NCBI GenBank assembly: GCA_016183765.1
Contig: JACPEA010000001.1
Location: 113,098 to 177,097, forward strand
Reading direction: 5' to 3'
Origin: Bacteroidota bacterium
GTDB taxonomy: Bacteria; Bacteroidota; Bacteroidia; Chitinophagales; Chitinophagaceae
DNA length: 64,000 nucleotides
A program made the position numbers and the translations under genes. Shown piece after piece: positions 50,802 to 60,590 of this stretch; position 1 is the stretch's first letter; each line of letters starts with the position of its first letter. Below the pieces are notes generated by a model. The model ran no database searches, was not told the DNA's origin, and saw only the letters and a program-made list of their open reading frames with translations.

Positions 50802-52058
50802 ATGAGAAATGCAGGCACCTGGTGGATCATCGCCCTGATCATGCTGTTACTGGATCTGTATGTGTTCCAGGCTTTACGGACCGTTACCCAAAACTCCAGC
50901 GAGCGTTTGCGCACCTGGATCCATGTGAGTTATTGGGTAATTTCCCTGCTCACCCTGGCGGCATTACTCTCCTTTCCCTATATACAGGCTTTGCAGAGCT
51001 CCAAACTGTTCCGTAACTATGTATTTGCCATACTGGTGGGTATTTTCTTTGCCAAACTGCTGGGCTCCCTGTTCTTTTTTACCGATGACCTGCGCAGGGG
51101 TTCCCTGTTCCTGTTGTCGAAGATATTGCCCGATACCGGCGCCCGTTTTATGGGCGAAGGCAACGGTATCCCGAGGTCCACTTTCCTGAGCTGGCTGGGG
51201 CTGGGCCTGGGCGGTGGTCTGTTCGGTACGTTGCTCTATGGTTTCAGCAATAAATACAAGTACCAGGTTAAAAAGATGCAACTGGGTTTTGCTAACCTCC
51301 CCAAAGCATTTGATGGCTTGCGGATTGTGCATATCAGCGATATCCATAGCGGCAGTTTCCATAATAAAGAAGCAGTGAACCATGGCGTTGAGCTGATATT
51401 GCAACAAAAGCCCGATATGATCCTCTTCACCGGCGACCTTGTGAACGACCGGGCCGATGAAATGCACGATTATATGGATGTATTCAACCGGCTGAAAGCA
51501 CCCATGGGGATATACAGCTCGCTGGGCAACCACGATTATGGCGATTATGTTGCCTGGCCCTCTCAACAGGAAAAAGTCGCCAACCTGGAAAGGCTGAAAC
51601 AGGTGCATACCCAACTGGGCTGGCGTTTGCTGATGAATGAACACGTGCTGTTCAACAGGGACGGTGAGCAGATCGCCGTGCTGGGTATCGAGAACTGGGG
51701 TGCCAAGGGGCGTTTTCCCAAATACGGTAAGATGCAGGAAGCCTATCCCGGAACAGAGAACATTCCTTTTAAAATATTACTGAGCCATGATCCCAGCCAT
51801 TGGGATGCGGAGATCAAACCCAAATACAGCGATATTGACCTCATGTTATCAGGACATACGCATGGCATGCAGTTCGGTCTCGAAAATCCCTACTTCAAAT
51901 GGAGCCCGGTGCAGTGGATGTACAAACAATGGGCAGGATTGTACGAAGAAGGTAACCAGAAACTGTATGTGAACCGGGGATATGGTTTTATCGGTTACCC
52001 CGGAAGGGTGGGTATTTTGCCAGAGATCACCCTTATTGAATTGACAGCGATAAGTTAA
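50802..52058 (+). CDS. Membrane-anchored metallophosphoesterase
   Basis: 418 aa. Four hydrophobic helices in the first ~150 residues (WWIIALIMLLLDLYVFQAL and following), then a calcineurin-like domain: RIVHISDIHSG, ILFTGDLVNDR, SLGNHDYG, ILLSHDPSHW and LSGHTHGMQFG, a full set of metal ligands. It resembles YkuE/Bsu-type phosphodiesterases acting on lipid or cell-wall phosphoesters. ATG 50802 is used because an earlier TTG lies in the promoter. Confidence 0.9.
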   Translation: MRNAGTWWIIALIMLLLDLYVFQALRTVTQNSSERLRTWIHVSYWVISLLTLAALLSFPYIQALQSSKLFRNYVFAILVGIFFAKLLGSLFFFTDDLRRGSLFLLSKILPDTGARFMGEGNGIPRSTFLSWLGLGLGGGLFGTLLYGFSNKYKYQVKKMQLGFANLPKAFDGLRIVHISDIHSGSFHNKEAVNHGVELILQQKPDMILFTGDLVNDRADEMHDYMDVFNRLKAPMGIYSSLGNHDYGDYVAWPSQQEKVANLERLKQVHTQLGWRLLMNEHVLFNRDGEQIAVLGIENWGAKGRFPKYGKMQEAYPGTENIPFKILLSHDPSHWDAEIKPKYSDIDLMLSGHTHGMQFGLENPYFKWSPVQWMYKQWAGLYEEGNQKLYVNRGYGFIGYPGRVGILPEITLIELTAIS

Positions 52059-52167
52059 AGTATCCGAATCTGTACATCATAAATACCGTATTAATCAATC
52101 ACCTATCTATTGTAAAATGTTTTTTGGCACGGTCATTGAACATAGTCAATCAAACAAAACCAATTCT

Positions 52168-52761
52168 ATGAAACAAGTCATTTTATCAGCCCTGTTGCTG
52201 TTGTCGATCGTAACTGCGTCGCAGGCCCAGGGTATACGGGCAGGTATTAAAGCAGGTGCTAACCTGAATAAGATATCAGGTCAATCTTTTAACGATGGAT
52301 TTGATCTATCGTATCATTTCGGTGGTTTCCTGGAACTGGACCTGAATAAAAAATGGGGCTTACAGCCAGAGATACTCTGGAGTCAGTCTACCAGTAAACC
52401 TTCCAGCTTTAAAACCATTTATGCAACTTCTGTCAATCCCCTGCTGGATGGTAACCAGCAGATCAAACTGGATTACCTGACCATCCCGTTATTGCTGCGT
52501 TATAATGTAGGTGGTATCCTTACCCTGAATGCAGGACCACAGTTCGGGATCCTGCTGAAAAAGGACAATACCTTACTGCAGAACGGACAGTCGGCATTTA
52601 AAGATGGTGACTTTGCATTGGTAGCGGGTGCCCAGCTGAACTTCAAGTACCTGCGCATCTATGGCCGATATAATATTGGCCTGCAGAACATCAACGATAT
52701 CGACAACAAAGACAGATGGACCAACCAGCAGATACAGGGAGGTATCGGCTTACGGTTCTAG
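52168..52761 (+). CDS. Outer-membrane beta-barrel protein (PorT-like/OMP_b-brl)
   Basis: 197 aa with signal peptide MKQVILSALLLLSIVTASQA. The mature part opens with IRAGIKAGANLNKISG and ends GGIGLRF, the usual edges of eight-stranded barrels in Bacteroidota. The start at 52168 is chosen for the signal peptide. Function unknown; structural or immune-evasion-like roles are seen in relatives. Confidence 0.88.
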   Translation: MKQVILSALLLLSIVTASQAQGIRAGIKAGANLNKISGQSFNDGFDLSYHFGGFLELDLNKKWGLQPEILWSQSTSKPSSFKTIYATSVNPLLDGNQQIKLDYLTIPLLLRYNVGGILTLNAGPQFGILLKKDNTLLQNGQSAFKDGDFALVAGAQLNFKYLRIYGRYNIGLQNINDIDNKDRWTNQQIQGGIGLRF

Positions 52762-52783
52762 TAGCTGATTACTGCGATATACA

Positions 52784-52827
52784 ACGCTGAACACAGGTGA
52801 ACATCCCTGTGTTCGGCGTTTTGTATT
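52784..52827 (+). terminator. Terminator after the porin-like gene
   Basis: 14-bp stem (52784-52797 with 52806-52819, one G-U pair), 8-nt loop, then a broken T-rich tract. It also lies at the end of the converging DUF4954 gene. Confidence 0.7.
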
Positions 52828-55047
52828 TTATGCTTTGAGTTTGAATTTCTTTTTCAGTGCAGCAATACCTGTTTTGAATTCCTTCAGTTCTGTGATCTGT
52901 TCTTTGATGAAACTGTTCTCTTCCAGTTTGCCCAACACGGTATTCATCTCGCCAATACTTTCATACACCATTTTCCGGAACGGATTGCTATAGTCCTTTG
53001 CCCTGGCATCGTAAATACCCTTGGTCAGCCATTCCTTGGTGGCAATGCAGCCGTTGAGTAGGTTATTGAATTGGTGACTGTCCAGCCGTTTCAGGTTCAG
53101 GCCGGTAATATCTGATAAAGCGGCCAGTGCATGTTGCAGTTTCAGTTGCGGGTATTTTTCGCCCTGGGCAATGTAATAATCATGTACCGCATCCCATGAC
53201 CGGATCTTACCGGCCTTTATCTTATCGCGTAAGCTGGTCAGTTCTTCCTCGGGTAACAGCTGCCCGCCTACATTGATCCAGTTGCCCCGGTTCTTTTTGG
53301 CTGGTAAAGCTGCTTTCAGTACCTCCAGTGACTCGATATCGTTCTGCCTGATGAACTGCAGCAGGCGGGTGGTGCCGTAATAGATCACTAGTTCCTCGTA
53401 TATCTTATAAGCAGCCAGTACTTTGATCAGTACCACGTTGCGTTTGCTGTTCTCTATGTTTTCGGCCAGCACTTCCAGTTCATTCACGATTTTGTTACCG
53501 CTTTGCAACAGGTATCTGCCGGCGGCAGCATCGTCGCTGAAGGTTCTTTCCATGCGGCCGCTGCGGGCATAGGCTTTGCCTACGGCTTCCTCCATCAGTG
53601 TCATGGCAGCCAGCATCTCGTTCACGGTATCGGGTGCCAGGAAATCGTATTCAATGTGCTGGATCTTTTCTTTGCGTTTATCCCTGTCTACATATTTCCA
53701 GGAATTGCGTGCCAGTGCATACAGGTTGTAGAGGAACCAGTAACCAGGCATGATCACGAGCCTGTCGTGCGTAACATCATTGCTCACCAATGCAAAGGGG
53801 AAGGGCATATCCAGTTCGGCGGGATAATCTCCTTTGGTGAGAATGATAAAACTGGCGAACCGAGAATTGTGTTTCAAGCTCACGCATAAACCTGGCCAGA
53901 AACCACGACCCAGGATGATCTCACCATCTGCTCCGCGACTGTTATGGTTGGAACCGATGGTGGCGCCGGCGGCAATATTGCTTTGTCCCATCACCAGCGC
54001 TGCGCATAAGAACGAATTGTTGTGGTGTTGTTCATGTGCCGGGAAGATCAGTGAATTCAACACTTCGCAGCAGGAGATGGTGGCATTGTTACCCAGGTAG
54101 GAGTTGATGAGCCTGGCGCCATATTTCAACTGCGAATGCGATGCCATGATGAAACGTACGGCTTTCACGCCGTAGAACAGGCGGCAGCCAAAACCAATGG
54201 TCCCGTTCACGATCTCGCAACCCTCACCGATCTGTGTACGGCCTTCTGGGCCTGAGTTCACGGTCAGGTTCTTGAGTTTGTTGGCCCCTTTGAAATAGGC
54301 ATCCGTACCCACCCACACATCTTTGATGATCTTACAGTTCTTGATCACGGTCCTGTCGCCGATCTTGCCGTAATACCCACGGCGGTCATCGAATTTTTCT
54401 TCGGTGAAGGATTGGAACTTGTCTTGCAGTGTTTTGTCATCCCTGAAACGGCTCCACAAAAAAGCATCACCCGGCAGCATACCGTTAAAAGGCATCACCC
54501 GGCGACCGGTATTCTCGTTGCAGAGCTCCACCCAGATACGCACATCCTCTTCCTCCCCCTGTTTGATGATACCATTGCCGAATTTGGCATGGTTGGTCGT
54601 TACCAGTTCATTCACATTGGTGATGATGGCTTCGCTGCCGATGATATAATGAGAGAGATAACGAACATTGTCCACCACCACATTGTCGCCGAAATCGCAG
54701 CTGATGATGGTGGAATTGTACAGGCCCACAGGCACTTTCAGGTCGCTGAAGCCCAGGCAGAAGGGCTCCAGTTTGCCAATGCGCACCAGTCCGTAGAACT
54801 TGCAGTTCCTGACCAGTTCAGGATTAAAAGCGTCCGATACCAGTAGATTGTTCCAGTTATCGCTGGTATTGCCATTGCGCACCAGCATTTCAATTTCGTA
54901 GGCAGACAGTTTCCGGTAATGGATCCCGTTTTTGATCTGCATATCCCGCAGGTAATACTCGTTCTTTCCTTTGGGTAAAAAAGGCTCTTTGATGAAATTG
55001 TAACCCAACGCATCCAATGGCGTTTTATAGATCATGTTCTGTTGCAT
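52828..55047 (-). CDS. DUF4954 protein with LpxA-like hexapeptide repeats
   Basis: 739 aa. The N-terminal half carries hexapeptide-like repeats of the left-handed beta-helix kind (ISCDFGDNVVVDNVRYLSH, GPEGRTQIGEGCEIVNGTIG, AAGATIGSNHNSRG), as in GlmU/LpxA; the C-terminal third is helical. Unknown function, Bacteroidota-restricted in my recollection. It follows glmS by 54 bp on the same strand, suggesting a part in amino-sugar or nucleotide-sugar metabolism. ATG 55047 is preferred over a TTG six codons upstream. Confidence 0.8.
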   Translation of the reverse strand: MQQNMIYKTPLDALGYNFIKEPFLPKGKNEYYLRDMQIKNGIHYRKLSAYEIEMLVRNGNTSDNWNNLLVSDAFNPELVRNCKFYGLVRIGKLEPFCLGFSDLKVPVGLYNSTIISCDFGDNVVVDNVRYLSHYIIGSEAIITNVNELVTTNHAKFGNGIIKQGEEEDVRIWVELCNENTGRRVMPFNGMLPGDAFLWSRFRDDKTLQDKFQSFTEEKFDDRRGYYGKIGDRTVIKNCKIIKDVWVGTDAYFKGANKLKNLTVNSGPEGRTQIGEGCEIVNGTIGFGCRLFYGVKAVRFIMASHSQLKYGARLINSYLGNNATISCCEVLNSLIFPAHEQHHNNSFLCAALVMGQSNIAAGATIGSNHNSRGADGEIILGRGFWPGLCVSLKHNSRFASFIILTKGDYPAELDMPFPFALVSNDVTHDRLVIMPGYWFLYNLYALARNSWKYVDRDKRKEKIQHIEYDFLAPDTVNEMLAAMTLMEEAVGKAYARSGRMERTFSDDAAAGRYLLQSGNKIVNELEVLAENIENSKRNVVLIKVLAAYKIYEELVIYYGTTRLLQFIRQNDIESLEVLKAALPAKKNRGNWINVGGQLLPEEELTSLRDKIKAGKIRSWDAVHDYYIAQGEKYPQLKLQHALAALSDITGLNLKRLDSHQFNNLLNGCIATKEWLTKGIYDARAKDYSNPFRKMVYESIGEMNTVLGKLEENSFIKEQITELKEFKTGIAALKKKFKLKA

Positions 55048-55101
55048 CTGTTCTGATTTTGTCAAACAATAGGATCGGGGGAATACAATTGTCTATTTCT
55101 A

Positions 55102-56940
55102 TTATTCTACTGTAACACTCTTGGCAAGGTTGCGTGGTTTGTCAACATCCAGTCCTTTGGCAAGTCCCACATAATAGCTGAGCAGCTGCAGCGGTATCAC
55201 ACTCAGTAAAGGTGCAATGGCTTCGTCTGCATCGGGTACCAGCATTACATCATCCGCCATGCCCGGTATGATCTCATCGCCTTCGGTGGCTACGGCTATC
55301 ACCATGCCTTTGCGGGCTTTGATCTCCTGAACGTTCGAAACGATCTTCTCGTAATAGGAATCCTTGGTGGCCACGAATACCACCGGTAATTTTTCATCCA
55401 CCAGTGCAATGGGACCATGTTTCATTTCAGCGGCAGGATATCCTTCCGCATGTATATAAGAGATCTCTTTCAGTTTTAAAGCGCCTTCCAATGCCACGGG
55501 GAAGTTATAGCCCCTGCCCAGGAACAGGAAGTCGGAGGCATCCTTGTATTTGTTGGCAATGCGTTGTATCTGCGTAGTGTCTTTCAGGATCTCTTTCACT
55601 TTTTCCGGAACGGCTTCCAGGTCGTTCAGCAGTTGCAGGTATCTTTTCTGATCAATGGTGCCCTTGGCATACCCGATCTTACAGGCCATCATGGCCAATA
55701 CGGCCAGCTGCCCCGTAAATGCCTTGGTACTGGCCACACCGATCTCCGGACCGGAGTGGGTATAAGCACCTGCATGACTCAACCTGGCAATACTGCTGCC
55801 CACCGCGTTCACCACACCGAAGATAAAAGCACCTTTTTCTTTGGCGCTCTCCAGGGCAACCAGCGTATCGGCCGTTTCACCACTTTGCGAGATGGCGATG
55901 ATCACATCACCTTTGTGGATGACGGGGTTGCGGTAACGGAACTCAGACGCGTATTCCACTTCAACCGGAATGCGGCAGAGTTCCTCAATCAGGTATTCGG
56001 CTATCAGACCCGCGTGCCAGCTGGTGCCACAGGCCACAATGATGATGCGGGGCGCGTTGATGAATGCTTCCAGGTTGTTCTCAATACCACCCATCATGAT
56101 CTGCCCGGTCTGTGTCAGCAGCCTTCCGCGCAAACAGTCGAATATGGTATCGGGTTGTTCGTGGATCTCTTTGAGCATGAAATGATCGTAACCGCCTTTT
56201 TCGATAGCGGCCAGTTCCATGTCCAGTCTGGTGATGAAGGGTGTCTGTTTTTCGTTACCCAGGTTTTTCAGGATCAGCTCATCCGGTTTTACGATCGCGA
56301 TCTCGTAATCGTTCACGTACACCACTTCCTTGGTATATTCAATGATCGGCGATGCATCGCTGGCCAGGAAATGTTCCCCCTTGCCAATGCCGATCACGAG
56401 CGGACTTCCTTTCCGTGCCGCAATAATGGTTTCGGGGTCGTCTGCGCTGATGAGCAGGATGCAATAGGCGCCCACTACCCGTTTCAGCGCAATGCGCAGG
56501 GCTTCTTCCAGTGTACAGTTATTGTTGGTCTTGATGTCTTCAATGAAGTTGAGCAACACTTCGGTATCGGTATCGCTCTTGAAACTGTATCCTTTCGACA
56601 GCAGTTCCTGTTTGATCTGAGTATAGTTCTCGATGATACCGTTGTGGATCATGGCCAGTTCGCCGTTCTGCGACTGGTGGGGATGCGCGTTCCTGTCGCT
56701 GGGTTCACCGTGCGTGGCCCAGCGTGTATGGCCGATGCCGATATGGGCATGCAGGTCTTTACCGATCACAGCCTCTTCCAGTTCGGCTACTTTCCCTTTC
56801 TTTTTAAAAACATTGAGTGTTCCGTTATGCAGCAACGCCACACCCGAGCTGTCATAGCCCCGGTATTCGAGCCGTTTTAATCCTTTTAAAATAACAGGAA
56901 ACGCTTCTCTGTGTCCTGTGTAACCGACAATTCCGCACAT
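55102..56940 (-). CDS. glmS: Glutamine--fructose-6-phosphate aminotransferase (isomerizing)
   Basis: First step of UDP-GlcNAc synthesis. 612 aa. N-terminal glutaminase with Cys2 (MCGIVGYTG), GHTRWATHG and MIHNGIIENY; two SIS domains (ACGTSWHAGLIAEYL; ISQSGETADTL; FLGRGYNFPVALEGALKLKE) and C-terminal DVDKPRNLAKSVTVE. No glmS ribozyme is expected or seen. In operon with DUF4954. Confidence 0.97.
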   Translation of the reverse strand: MCGIVGYTGHREAFPVILKGLKRLEYRGYDSSGVALLHNGTLNVFKKKGKVAELEEAVIGKDLHAHIGIGHTRWATHGEPSDRNAHPHQSQNGELAMIHNGIIENYTQIKQELLSKGYSFKSDTDTEVLLNFIEDIKTNNNCTLEEALRIALKRVVGAYCILLISADDPETIIAARKGSPLVIGIGKGEHFLASDASPIIEYTKEVVYVNDYEIAIVKPDELILKNLGNEKQTPFITRLDMELAAIEKGGYDHFMLKEIHEQPDTIFDCLRGRLLTQTGQIMMGGIENNLEAFINAPRIIIVACGTSWHAGLIAEYLIEELCRIPVEVEYASEFRYRNPVIHKGDVIIAISQSGETADTLVALESAKEKGAFIFGVVNAVGSSIARLSHAGAYTHSGPEIGVASTKAFTGQLAVLAMMACKIGYAKGTIDQKRYLQLLNDLEAVPEKVKEILKDTTQIQRIANKYKDASDFLFLGRGYNFPVALEGALKLKEISYIHAEGYPAAEMKHGPIALVDEKLPVVFVATKDSYYEKIVSNVQEIKARKGMVIAVATEGDEIIPGMADDVMLVPDADEAIAPLLSVIPLQLLSYYVGLAKGLDVDKPRNLAKSVTVE

Positions 56941-57042
56941 ATGGTTTGATTAAATGTGATTTACCTGGCAAGATTCGTTATTTTGGGCTAGCCCAATGGC
57001 TGTATATCTATTATACAAAATTTAAAAGTATTGTATTTTACT

Positions 57043-57642
57043 ATGTCTCAGGCATTTGATCCCCATGAAAACTATATCCTGCAAGATGATTGCGTTTTGT
57101 TGCGTCCATTGACGAAGGATGATTGCGGGAATCTGCTGATATATGCCCAAAATGAGCCGGAGTTATGGAAGTACTCCACTACGGAAGTAGCAGGCGAAGA
57201 GAATTTCAAGACCTATATCGATACCGCTTTAGCGGCCCGTGAGTCGGGAAAAGAATATCCTTTTGTGGTGTTCGATAAAAGGACGGGCGAATATGCAGGA
57301 AGCACACGCTTCTATGATATACAGCCCGCCAACCGAAGCCTGCAACTGGGCTATACCTGGTATGGAAAAAAATTCCAGGGAACGGGATTGAACCGGCACT
57401 GTAAATTTTTGCTGTTGCAGTTTGCATTTGAGACACTCGGTATGCTGCGCGTGGAATTCCGTGCAGACCATTCCAATGCCCGGAGCATCGCTGCCATGAA
57501 AAGCATCGGTTGTGTGGAAGAAGGGGTGCTGCGGCAACATATGCCCAAACCCGATGGTACCCGCAGAGACAGTATCGTTCTCAGTATCCTGCGGCAGGAA
57601 TGGGAGCAGGGTGTTAAGGAGCGTTTACAAAAACAACTATAA
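57043..57642 (+). CDS. GNAT-family N-acetyltransferase (RimJ/RimL-like)
   Basis: 199 aa. Acetyl-CoA fold with LRPLTKDDCGNLL, an acceptor-loop FVVFDKRTGEYAGSTRF, QLGYTWYGKKFQGTGLNRHCK (pyrophosphate-binding region) and VEFRADHSNARSIAAMKSIG. Substrate unknown. ATG 57043 is preferred over the TTG at 57031. A GH3 gene follows on the same strand. Confidence 0.85.
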   Translation: MSQAFDPHENYILQDDCVLLRPLTKDDCGNLLIYAQNEPELWKYSTTEVAGEENFKTYIDTALAARESGKEYPFVVFDKRTGEYAGSTRFYDIQPANRSLQLGYTWYGKKFQGTGLNRHCKFLLLQFAFETLGMLRVEFRADHSNARSIAAMKSIGCVEEGVLRQHMPKPDGTRRDSIVLSILRQEWEQGVKERLQKQL

Positions 57643-57676
57643 TTTACCGGGTATCATACCTGTTCATTTGTCTGTT

Positions 57677-60334
57677 ATGATGCGATCGATCGTACTATTT
57701 TTTGTAAGTGGTCTGCTGGCGCTGCAGGTGACGGCACAAAGCCGGTTGCCGTACCGGGATCCCAAACTGCCCATAACTGCCAGGGTGAAAGATCTGCTGG
57801 CACGTATGACGCCGGAAGAAAAATTCTGGCAACTGTTCATGATCCCCGGCGACCTGGGCAAGGAACCTTCACAATACCGGAATGGCATTTTTGGATTACA
57901 GGTAAGTGCCGCTTCGCAGGGTGGCGATGCAGCTTCGCAATTGTTGCAGTATGGAATAGCGGAGAATGGACTGGCACTTGCTAAAAAGATCAATGCCATA
58001 CAACGCTATTTTGTGGAACAGACCCGACTGGGCATACCCATGATCGCTTTTGATGAGTCGCTGCATGGTCTGGTCAGGGGTGGCGCCACTTCTTTTCCGC
58101 AGGCGATAGCGCTGGCCGCCAGCTGGGATACTTCACTGATGCGGCAGGTGGCCCATGCCATTGCACTTGAAACAAAGTCCCGCGGTATACGACAGGTACT
58201 CACACCTGTCGTGAACATTGCTTCCGATGTGCGCTGGGGAAGATCAGAAGAGACCTATGGGGAAGATCCTGTACTTTCCTCACAGATGGCGGTAGCGTAT
58301 GTAGGCGCTTTTGAAAGAATGGGCATCATCACCACACCCAAACATTTTATTGCCAATGTGGGCGATGGGGGCCGCGACAGTTATCCTATCCATGTCAACA
58401 ACAGGTTGTTGCAGGAGATCTATCTTCCTCCCTTTCAGGCATCGATCCAACAAGGCGGTGCGCGTTCTGTGATGACGGCATACAATTCGGTGGACGGAAG
58501 TCCCGCCACTGCCAGTGACGCATTGTTGAACCAGCTGCTGAAAAAGAAATGGGGCTTCAAAGGTTTTGTGATCTCCGATGCCAGTGCCGTAGGTGGCGCC
58601 AATGTATTACACTTCACAACAAAGGATTATGCCGATGCAGGTAAAAAAGCCATCACCAACGGACTGGATGTGATCTTCCAGACCGATTGGGCGCACCATC
58701 GTTTGTTCATCCCGCCTTTCCTGAATGGCGAGATCCCGATGTCGAGGATCGATGATGCCGTATCCCGGGTGTTGACGGCCAAATTCGAACTGGGACTGTT
58801 CGAACATCCCTATGTTCCGGAAATAGCGCAGGATGGGTCTGCACACAAGACCATCGCTAAAGAAGCTGCCACCAGATCCATGGTATTGCTGAAGAATACA
58901 GGTGACCTGTTACCACTTTCTAAACAACTCACCCGCATCGCCGTGATCGGTACAGATGCCGTAGCAGCCAGGCTGGGCGGATACAGTGGTCCCGGTAACG
59001 GAAAGGTCTCCATACTGGATGGGATCCGCGAAAAACTGGGAACGGGTGTTGCGGTCAGTTATTCGCCCGGTCCGGGTATCAGTACACAGGAATGGCAGGT
59101 GGTGCCGTCAGAATATTTGTCTTGCCGGAACAACGGCAAAACAGAACGGGGTTTACAGGGATCGTATTACAACAACCTGACACTGCAGGGCCAACCGGTG
59201 CTGCAGCGTGTGGACAGGCAGATCGATCTTCACTGGACACTCTATGCACCACAGCAAACCCTCACGACAGATAACTATTCCGTTCGCTGGACGGGACAAT
59301 TGCGTTCACCCGTAACAGGTACTTACCGGATCGGGCTGGATGGGAATGATGGGTATCGTTTATACATCAATGATCGTTTGGTGGTTGATCAGTGGCAGAA
59401 ACAAAGTTATCATACCACCCTGGCTGACCATCAATTCAACAAAGACAGCAGTTATGCCATCCGCATCGAGTTCTATGAACCGCAGGGCAATGCACATATC
59501 CGCCTCGTTTGGAACGCAACGGGTGTCACCGATAGCGAAGCCAGCATTGCAGCAGCTGTGAACACCGCAAAGGAAGCCGATGCGGTGGTACTGGTGGCCG
59601 GTATTCATGAAGGGGAGTTCCAGGACAGGGCCTCGCTGGCTTTACCGGGCAGACAGGAAGAACTTATACAACGCGTGGCCGCCATAGGTAAACACGTGGT
59701 AGTGGTGTTGATCGGTGGCAGCGCCATCACCATGAACAACTGGTTGCGACAAGTGCCTGCCGTGCTCAATGCCTGGTATCCCGGCGAAGAAGGTGGCAGG
59801 GCAGTGGCAGATGTATTGTTCGGCGATGCCAACCCCGCCGGCCGTTTACCTATCACGTATCCTTTGTCTGAAGCGCAATTGCCCCTGGTATATAACCACA
59901 AACCCACAGGCAGGGGCGATGATTATTATAACCTCAGTGGTCAGCCCCTGTTTCCCTTCGGCTTTGGATTGAGTTATACCAGCTTTGCCTACAGCAATAT
60001 CCGTCTGAGTAAACAGCGCATCCAACAAAACGAATCGGTCACCGTGCAGGCCACCATCACCAATACCGGCAGCAGGGATGGGGATGAAGTGGTACAGTTG
60101 TACATACGCGACATGCTCGCTTCCGTTGCCCGTCCTGTACTGGAACTGAAGGGTTTTCAACGCATTCACCTGCGTGCGGGAGAAAGCAAACAGGTGCTGT
60201 TCACCATCACACCAGCCATGCTGCAGATGCTCGATGAAAAAATGCATACCATCATCGAACCCGGCGATTTCCGCATCATGATCGGCGCTTCTTCGCGCCA
60301 GCTATGGTTGAAAGAGACCCTTTCTGTTCGGTGA
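57677..60334 (+). CDS. GH3 family glycoside hydrolase with PA14 insertion
   Basis: 885 aa, secreted (MMRSIVLFFVSGLLALQVTA). Beta-barrel domain with PVVNIASDVRWGRSEETYGED and the nucleophile in KGFVISDASAVGG; second domain GGYSGPGNG and HEGEFQDRASLALPG; a PA14 module (about 500-640: GLQGSYYNNLTLQGQPVLQR, DGYRLYINDRLVVDQW) and a fibronectin-III-like C-terminus (VTVQATITNTGSRDGDEVVQ). Probably a beta-glucosidase or beta-xylosidase. Frame extends 55 codons upstream of the chosen ATG but overlaps the preceding gene. Confidence 0.93.
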   Translation: MMRSIVLFFVSGLLALQVTAQSRLPYRDPKLPITARVKDLLARMTPEEKFWQLFMIPGDLGKEPSQYRNGIFGLQVSAASQGGDAASQLLQYGIAENGLALAKKINAIQRYFVEQTRLGIPMIAFDESLHGLVRGGATSFPQAIALAASWDTSLMRQVAHAIALETKSRGIRQVLTPVVNIASDVRWGRSEETYGEDPVLSSQMAVAYVGAFERMGIITTPKHFIANVGDGGRDSYPIHVNNRLLQEIYLPPFQASIQQGGARSVMTAYNSVDGSPATASDALLNQLLKKKWGFKGFVISDASAVGGANVLHFTTKDYADAGKKAITNGLDVIFQTDWAHHRLFIPPFLNGEIPMSRIDDAVSRVLTAKFELGLFEHPYVPEIAQDGSAHKTIAKEAATRSMVLLKNTGDLLPLSKQLTRIAVIGTDAVAARLGGYSGPGNGKVSILDGIREKLGTGVAVSYSPGPGISTQEWQVVPSEYLSCRNNGKTERGLQGSYYNNLTLQGQPVLQRVDRQIDLHWTLYAPQQTLTTDNYSVRWTGQLRSPVTGTYRIGLDGNDGYRLYINDRLVVDQWQKQSYHTTLADHQFNKDSSYAIRIEFYEPQGNAHIRLVWNATGVTDSEASIAAAVNTAKEADAVVLVAGIHEGEFQDRASLALPGRQEELIQRVAAIGKHVVVVLIGGSAITMNNWLRQVPAVLNAWYPGEEGGRAVADVLFGDANPAGRLPITYPLSEAQLPLVYNHKPTGRGDDYYNLSGQPLFPFGFGLSYTSFAYSNIRLSKQRIQQNESVTVQATITNTGSRDGDEVVQLYIRDMLASVARPVLELKGFQRIHLRAGESKQVLFTITPAMLQMLDEKMHTIIEPGDFRIMIGASSRQLWLKETLSVR

Positions 60335-60590
60335 TCGAGTAGGTAGTAAGTAGTGAGTTATCGGTTTTGGTCTGATCGTTTTTTTTCACCGCAGAGCCGG
60401 GGAGGGCGGAGAGGTTACGCAGAGGCCTTCTGCACTTCAACATTCCTTGTTCGTCTGTTCCTTGCTCATCTGTTCATCTGTTCAATATTCTTCTTCCTCA
60501 TTTTCTTCGGTCCATACCATAGCCAATGCCTGTCGGGATGCCAGGATGCAGGAAAGATACAAAATTGTACAGCCGTTATGCGGAATGCGG
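60335..60590. repeat. Intergenic CACCGCAGAG-family repeat
   Basis: 256 bp with no gene. 60386-60490 carries TTCACCGCAGAGCC...GGTTACGCAGAGG followed by CTGTTCCTTGCTCATCTGTT, a close relative of the repeats at 63012-63145 and 63798-64000. Confidence 0.7.

Noticed and set aside
51636..51656. TGAACACGTGCTGTTCA palindrome as a parS candidate
   Set aside because: Arms differ from TGTTTCACGTGAAACA and it lies in the conserved metallophosphoesterase coding region.
55564..56880. 438-codon open frame on the plus strand opposite glmS
   Set aside because: It is the antisense shadow of a highly conserved gene, has no domain signature and no upstream signals.
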